Positions 15,758 to 19,333 of a DNA stretch of 19,333 bases are shown here, one piece after another. The notes under the pieces were generated by a model. The model worked only from the letters and a program-made list of their open reading frames with translations. It made no database searches and was not told the origin of the DNA. Position numbers and translations under genes: made by a program. The stretch's first letter is position 1, and every line of letters begins with the position of its first letter. Source of the DNA: Chloroflexota bacterium (GTDB lineage: Bacteria > Chloroflexota > UBA6077); the NCBI GenBank assembly GCA_021788565.1, contig JAJYKO010000013.1, positions 1 through 19,333 of the forward strand, written 5' to 3'.

Positions 15758-16903
15758 ATGGCACGTCTAGCTCAGAGTATAGTGGAAATGCGTCGCTCCG
15801 GGATCCGGGAGCTTATGGATCTGGCGGCCACCATGAGCGACGTCATTCATCTGGAGGTGGGTGAACCCAGTTTCGATACCCCGCCTCATATCATTGAAGC
15901 GGCTTCTCGGGCTGCTAGAGAGGGTTATACACACTATACTCCCAACGTTGGGCTGCTGTCCCTTAGAGAAAGGCTCGCGCTGAAGCTGAAGAGGGTCAAC
16001 AAACTTCTCGTGACCGTAGACCAGATTGTTGTGACCCCCGGTGCAGTCGCTGGCTTGGCCAGCGCTCTCATGGCCATTACGGAACCCGGTGACGAGATCC
16101 TGATTCCAGATCCGGGTTGGCCCAACTATCAGATGATGGTGGCGCTGAGCGGGGGCGTCGCGAAGTACTATCCGCTGAGCGATGCCGATGGTTTCCTTCC
16201 CAATGTGGCGCGCATCGAGCATGAGTTAGGTCCTCGCACCAAAGCGATAATCGTCAATGACCCATCCAATCCAGCCGGGGCCGTGTTTCCGCGGGGGATG
16301 GTGCGTGATCTGGTGGATCTGGCTCACAGACGCGACCTATTCCTAATATCGGATGAGGTATACGAGCAGATCGTCTTCGAGGGGGAGCACACGAGCGCTC
16401 TCTCATTTGACGTAGATGGCCGGGCTATCGCCATCTACGGTTTCTCGAAGACCTATGCCATGACCGGATGGCGACTTGGCTACGCGGTTGCTTCCAAAGA
16501 AGTGGCGGCGGTGGTAGGCAAACTGCAGGAGCCGCTAGTTTCCTGCGCATCTTCCGTTTCGCAGAAAGCGGCAGAGGCTGCTATCGACGGCCCGCAGGAC
16601 TGCATTGTCGCCATGGTGGAGGCTTATCGGCGCCGTCGCGACCTGGCGGTAAGACTGCTCGCAGATCTAGACGTTCCCTTCTGTCCGCCGTCAGGAGCCT
16701 TCTACTTGATGGTCAATATATCTGCCAGGGGAATGGACTCTTACGGATTCTCTCGGGCCTTGCTGCGGGAGGCCCACGTGGCGGTGGCGCCCGGCGATAC
16801 CTTCGGCACCTTTGCTCGGAACTATGTGCGGATCTCCTTGGCGACCTCAGATGAACACTTGGTAGAGGGCCTGAGACGATTGGCAGCCTTCCTAAAGGGC
16901 TGA
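15758..16903 (+). CDS. PLP-dependent aminotransferase, class I/II (AspC/PatA-like)
   Basis: From the ATG at 15758, with GGAGGA seven bases upstream, the product has 381 residues, normal for fold-type I aminotransferases. Visible landmarks are LEVGEPSFDTPPHI, NDPSNPAG (Asn171), SDEVYE (Asp199, Tyr202), the Schiff-base lysine Lys231 in SKTYAMTGWRLG and Arg358 in YVRISLAT, which should hold the substrate carboxylate. It swaps an amino group between an amino acid and a 2-oxoacid. As last gene of the block, ending just before a convergent hairpin, it could convert the imported compound or a product of it to the keto acid. Subfamily members act on aspartate, aromatic or alanine-type substrates and I cannot choose between them. 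The open frame back to 15635 overlaps the SDR gene and is spurious. Confidence 0.92.
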   Translation: MARLAQSIVEMRRSGIRELMDLAATMSDVIHLEVGEPSFDTPPHIIEAASRAAREGYTHYTPNVGLLSLRERLALKLKRVNKLLVTVDQIVVTPGAVAGLASALMAITEPGDEILIPDPGWPNYQMMVALSGGVAKYYPLSDADGFLPNVARIEHELGPRTKAIIVNDPSNPAGAVFPRGMVRDLVDLAHRRDLFLISDEVYEQIVFEGEHTSALSFDVDGRAIAIYGFSKTYAMTGWRLGYAVASKEVAAVVGKLQEPLVSCASSVSQKAAEAAIDGPQDCIVAMVEAYRRRRDLAVRLLADLDVPFCPPSGAFYLMVNISARGMDSYGFSRALLREAHVAVAPGDTFGTFARNYVRISLATSDEHLVEGLRRLAAFLKG

Positions 16904-16931
16904 GGGCGTGAACGAGAACATGGTAGGCGGT

Positions 16932-16957
16932 CCAACTCGCCCCATCGGGCGAGTTGG
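16932..16957. terminator. Bidirectional hairpin between convergent operons
   Basis: CCAACTCGCCC (16932-16942) pairs exactly with GGGCGAGTTGG (16947-16957) around CATC. It is 28 bp after the aminotransferase stop and 25 bp beyond the minus-strand E2 stop. The location between two converging operons makes a shared terminator likely, although neither strand shows a T-run. Confidence 0.7.
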
Positions 16958-16982
16958 TGGGATGGACCGAGCCGTCTATCGC

Positions 16983-18440
16983 TCAGATCAGCAGATACGG
17001 CTCCTCCAGGATTTGCTGGATGCGCTGGAGGAACTGGGCGGCGGGGGCGCCGTCCACGATGCGGTGGTCGAAGGATAGGGAGAGCCCCATCATCGGCCTC
17101 AGCACGATCTGGCCGTCGCGGCCGACCGGCTTCTCCACGATTCGCCCCACCCCCAGGATCGCCGCCTCGGGCGGGTTCACGATGGGCGTGAAGGTGTCCA
17201 CGCCGAACATGCCGAGGTTGGTGATGGTGAAGGTGCCGCCGGTGATGTCCGCAATGGCGAGCCTGTCCTCTCGCGCCTTCCCAAGCAGCCTGTTCAGCTC
17301 CACGGAGATCTCCACCAGCTTCTTCTGATCCGCGTCCCTGACCACGGGCACGACCAGACCGTCCTCCACCGCCATCGCAACGCCCACGTTCACGGGCTCG
17401 ACCAGGTAGATTCCCCGATCGGTCCAGCGGGCGTTGAGGTAGGGGTGCTCCTTCATCGCCGTGGCCACGGCCTTGACGAGGAGGTCGTTGTAGGAGAGCC
17501 GGACGCCCGCGCTCTTCTCGTAGACCGGGAGCAGTCTCGTGCGAAGGCGCACCATCTCGGTGGCCTCGATCTCGGTGTTGAGGGTGAGGCGTGCGACCGT
17601 GCGCGCCGACAGAGACATCCGCTCGGCGGTAATGCGGCGCTTCTTGCCGAGCGGCAAGAGGCGGCCGGGGATCCCGGGAGCGGGGGGCGGGAAGACAGGC
17701 GGAGTGGGAGACGCGGAGATGGGTGGATGCGATTGGGCGAAGGCGCGGACGTCCTCGCCCTGGACGCGTCCGGCGGGTCCGGTGCCATGCACATGGGAGA
17801 GGTCCACTCCCAGCTCCCGAGCGGCCTTGCGAGCGGCGGGGGAGGCACGGAGGGGTGTGCCCGACGCCGACGACGTGTGAGGGGTGGGACGGCCCTCACC
17901 CTGACCCTCTCCCAGAGGGAGAGGGTGTTTCGAGGGAGCCTCTCCCAGAGGGAGAGGGTGTTCGGCGGACAGTGGAAAGGGGATGCCCCTGTCTTCGTTC
18001 CAGCCCGCAGGGCTTTGTCTTTTAAGCCCGACGGCTTCAGCCTCGGGCGAGGACGGGCCGGCAGGGCCGCCGGCCCCTACAAGAGCAACGGACGGGCCGG
18101 CAGGGCCGCCGGCCCCTACAAGGGCAACGGACGGGCCGGCAGGGCCGCCGGCCCCTACAGGTTGCGTGTTTTCCCCGTCGCCCACATCGTCACCGGCGCC
18201 TGCTACTTCGAGGATGGCCATCGTCTCCGTCACGGGAACCGTCGCCCCGGCGGGCTGCAGAATCCGCTTGAGCACGCCTTCGGCCGGAGCGACTATCTCG
18301 GTGGATGCCTTGTCGGTCTCCACAAGGACGATCGGCTCGTCTTTGGCCACGTGGTCTCCCTCGGCCTTCAGCCACCTGTCGACGACGGCCGACTCCATGT
18401 CGATGCCGAGCACCGGCAGTATCACCTTCTTGAGCCCCAT
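16983..18440 (-). CDS. Dihydrolipoamide acyltransferase (E2 of a 2-oxoacid dehydrogenase complex) with repeat-expanded linker
   Basis: The 485-residue product has a lipoyl domain (1-80; lipoylated Lys44 in ETDKAS), a peripheral-subunit-binding domain (about 199-235, SPAARKAARELGVDLSHVHG) and a catalytic core (about 262-485) with His459 and Asp463 in DHRIVDG. E2 transfers the acyl group to CoA and forms the core of the complex. Between lipoyl and binding domains lies a linker of about 118 residues, much longer than the usual few dozen, of which about 94-182 are encoded by three families of palindromic repeats. The frame is intact through them. The start is supported by GAGGAGG at 18449-18455 on this strand, eight bases away. 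It follows the E1-beta gene by 13 bp. Pyruvate, branched-chain and acetoin complexes all fit. Confidence 0.92.
   Translation of the reverse strand: MGLKKVILPVLGIDMESAVVDRWLKAEGDHVAKDEPIVLVETDKASTEIVAPAEGVLKRILQPAGATVPVTETMAILEVAGAGDDVGDGENTQPVGAGGPAGPSVALVGAGGPAGPSVALVGAGGPAGPSSPEAEAVGLKRQSPAGWNEDRGIPFPLSAEHPLPLGEAPSKHPLPLGEGQGEGRPTPHTSSASGTPLRASPAARKAARELGVDLSHVHGTGPAGRVQGEDVRAFAQSHPPISASPTPPVFPPPAPGIPGRLLPLGKKRRITAERMSLSARTVARLTLNTEIEATEMVRLRTRLLPVYEKSAGVRLSYNDLLVKAVATAMKEHPYLNARWTDRGIYLVEPVNVGVAMAVEDGLVVPVVRDADQKKLVEISVELNRLLGKAREDRLAIADITGGTFTITNLGMFGVDTFTPIVNPPEAAILGVGRIVEKPVGRDGQIVLRPMMGLSLSFDHRIVDGAPAAQFLQRIQQILEEPYLLI
17904..17958 (-). repeat. Two in-frame copies of a CTCTCCC-AGA-GGGAGAG palindrome
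   Basis: Plus-strand copy one is ACCCTCTCCC-AGA-GGGAGAGGGT (17904-17926); copy two begins with CCTCTCCC at 17939 and repeats the hairpin. They are offset by 33 bases, a multiple of three, and each encodes the E2 linker peptide HPLPLGE (about residues 161-178). This palindrome resembles a dispersed repeat seen between genes in many bacteria; here it is inside a gene. Confidence 0.8.
17978..18037 (-). repeat. Cassette of three small hairpins inside the E2 linker
   Basis: Three 5-bp hairpins follow each other: AGGGG-ATG-CCCCT (17978-17990), AGCCC-GCA-GGGCT (18002-18014) and AAGCC-CGAC-GGCTT (18024-18037). They encode linker residues of about 135-155, including GLKRQSPAGWNEDRG, which look nothing like ordinary Ala/Pro linker. 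This is a single copy here, so its repeat nature is inferred from its structure and its neighbours. Confidence 0.5.
18051..18160 (-). repeat. 2.8 tandem copies of a 39-bp GC-rich palindromic unit
   Basis: Units start at 18051, 18090 and 18129 (the last is 32 bp). Units one and two differ at a single base, and the shared core is identical. Each holds GGCCGGC-AGGGCC-GCCGGCC, a 7-bp stem. On the coding strand each unit gives the 13-residue peptide VALVGAGGPAGPS, so the period keeps the reading frame. It occupies E2 residues of about 94-130. Confidence 0.9.
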
Positions 18441-18453
18441 AACTCTTACCTCC

Positions 18454-19333
18454 TCAGGCTCGGCCGAGCATTTCGCGGACGGCGGCGATGAGCTGTGGCT
18501 CTCCGGGCAGGACGGCTGCCTCCAGAGCAGGGGCTGCCGGATAGGGCACGGTCGGTGCGATCACCTTGATGGGGGCCTCCAGGTAGTCGAAGGCCGCTTC
18601 CCCGATGGCCCGCGCAATCTCGGAACCGAAACCGCAGCTGAGGCTGGCCTCCTGCAGGACGATCAGGCGCGAGGTGCGCTGAACCGAGCCGGCAATAGTG
18701 TCCACGTCCAGCGGTACCAGCGTGCGAGGATCAATGACCTCCACCTCTATGCCCTCTCCGGCGAGGGTCTCGGCCGCGGCGAGCGCTTTTGCCACCATCG
18801 CCGACCACGCCACCACGGTCAAGTCGCGGCCGGGGCGCTTCACCTCAGCCTTGCCCATTGGGATGGTGTACTCGCCGCTGGGGACGGGTCCCTTCACCCT
18901 GTAGAGCATCTTGTGCTCGATGAACACCACGGGGTTCGGGTCGCGGATGGCGGACTTGAGCAGCCCCTTGGCGTCGCACGGCGTCGAGGGCATGACCACC
19001 TTCAGCCCTGGGACGTGGGCGAACCATGCTTCCAGGCTCTGGCAGTGAGTCGCGCCGTCGGCCGCGGACCCCGCGCCCCCCTCGGTGCGAATCACGACGG
19101 GGACGGTCTGCTGGCCACCGCTCATGTAGTGCGCTTTCGCGGCGACGTTGACGATTGGGTCCAGGGCCAGAGCGGCGAAGTCTATGTAGCTGATCTCCGC
19201 TATGGCGGGCACACCGGCCAGAGCAGCGCCGATGGCCGCCGCGGTGAAACCGTTCTCCGAGATAGGGGTGTCCAGGATGCGATCGGGCCCAAAACGATCG
19301 AGCAGCCCCTTGCTGGCGCCGAAAGGACCGCCC
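18454..19333 (-). CDS. 2-oxoacid dehydrogenase E1 component, beta subunit (5' end outside window)
   Basis: The reading frame is open to the right edge and 292 residues are visible; the translation before the internal GTG at 19212 (GLLDRFGPDRILDTPISENGFTAAAIGAALAG) is clearly E1-beta, so 19212 is not the start. Further marks are PVVIRTEGGAGSAADGATHCQSLEAWFAHVPGLKVVMPSTP, FIEHKMLY and the transketolase C-terminal domain ending in REMLGRA. With the alpha subunit, expected just outside the window, it forms the thiamine-diphosphate heterotetramer that decarboxylates the 2-oxoacid and acylates the lipoyl group of E2. HCQSLE replaces the common HSQSLE. It precedes the E2 gene by 13 bp, and the E2 ribosome site overlaps its stop codon. 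Confidence 0.93.
   Translation of the reverse strand, partial: GGPFGASKGLLDRFGPDRILDTPISENGFTAAAIGAALAGVPAIAEISYIDFAALALDPIVNVAAKAHYMSGGQQTVPVVIRTEGGAGSAADGATHCQSLEAWFAHVPGLKVVMPSTPCDAKGLLKSAIRDPNPVVFIEHKMLYRVKGPVPSGEYTIPMGKAEVKRPGRDLTVVAWSAMVAKALAAAETLAGEGIEVEVIDPRTLVPLDVDTIAGSVQRTSRLIVLQEASLSCGFGSEIARAIGEAAFDYLEAPIKVIAPTVPYPAAPALEAAVLPGEPQLIAAVREMLGRA

Noticed and set aside
18051..18160. Possible CRISPR array from regularly repeated 39-bp units
   Set aside because: Adjacent units have no unique spacers, copy number is under three, there are no cas genes, and the repeats are in frame within E2.
17445..18491. 348-codon plus-strand open frame opposite E2
   Set aside because: It is Arg/Gly-rich, has no domain, and covers the complement of a gene with clear lipoyl, binding and catalytic domains.

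Overview
The window looks like a piece of chromosome from an anaerobic or facultatively anaerobic bacterium of moderately high GC, most likely a member of the Chloroflexota. That placement is inference. It rests on a Tat-plus-lipobox solute-binding protein with a long Ala/Pro/Thr linker, a B12-dependent ribonucleotide reductase, a ferredoxin-linked aldehyde oxidoreductase, and GC-rich palindromic repeats of a kind common in that phylum. No RNA genes, CRISPR array, transposase or origin were seen.

Layout. Bases 1-831 hold the 3' end of class II ribonucleotide reductase (nrdJ), closed by a 16-bp hairpin. A near-consensus promoter (TTGACG, 17 bp, TATAAC; 973-1001) precedes a soluble GAF histidine kinase and an overlapping NarL-type response regulator (1047-2940), which end at a second hairpin. 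After about 330 bp without a recognisable gene, a 13-gene same-strand block runs from 3300 to 16903. It encodes a DUF917 protein, a UroD-like methyltransferase-fold protein, an iron-sulfur flavoprotein, a four-cluster ferredoxin, a tungsten/molybdenum aldehyde:ferredoxin oxidoreductase (AOR), a MoaD/ThiS-like sulfur carrier, a complete oligopeptide-type ABC importer (binding protein, two permeases, two ATPases), a short-chain dehydrogenase and a PLP aminotransferase. A perfect hairpin at 16932-16957 lies where this block converges with a minus-strand operon encoding the E2 and E1-beta subunits of a 2-oxoacid dehydrogenase complex; E1-beta runs off the right edge.

How the parts may work together (inference). 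The importer would bring in an amino-acid-like or small peptide-like compound. The DUF917 and UroD-like proteins would act on ring or methyl groups, the aminotransferase and SDR would interconvert amino, keto and hydroxy intermediates, and the AOR with its ferredoxin and flavoprotein would oxidise an aldehyde and pass on low-potential electrons. The upstream two-component pair is a plausible cytoplasmic sensor for the block. I do not know this exact gene combination as a characterised pathway.

The most unusual sequence feature is in the E2 gene. Its lipoyl-to-binding-domain linker is greatly lengthened and is built almost entirely from three different palindromic repeat families, all kept in frame.
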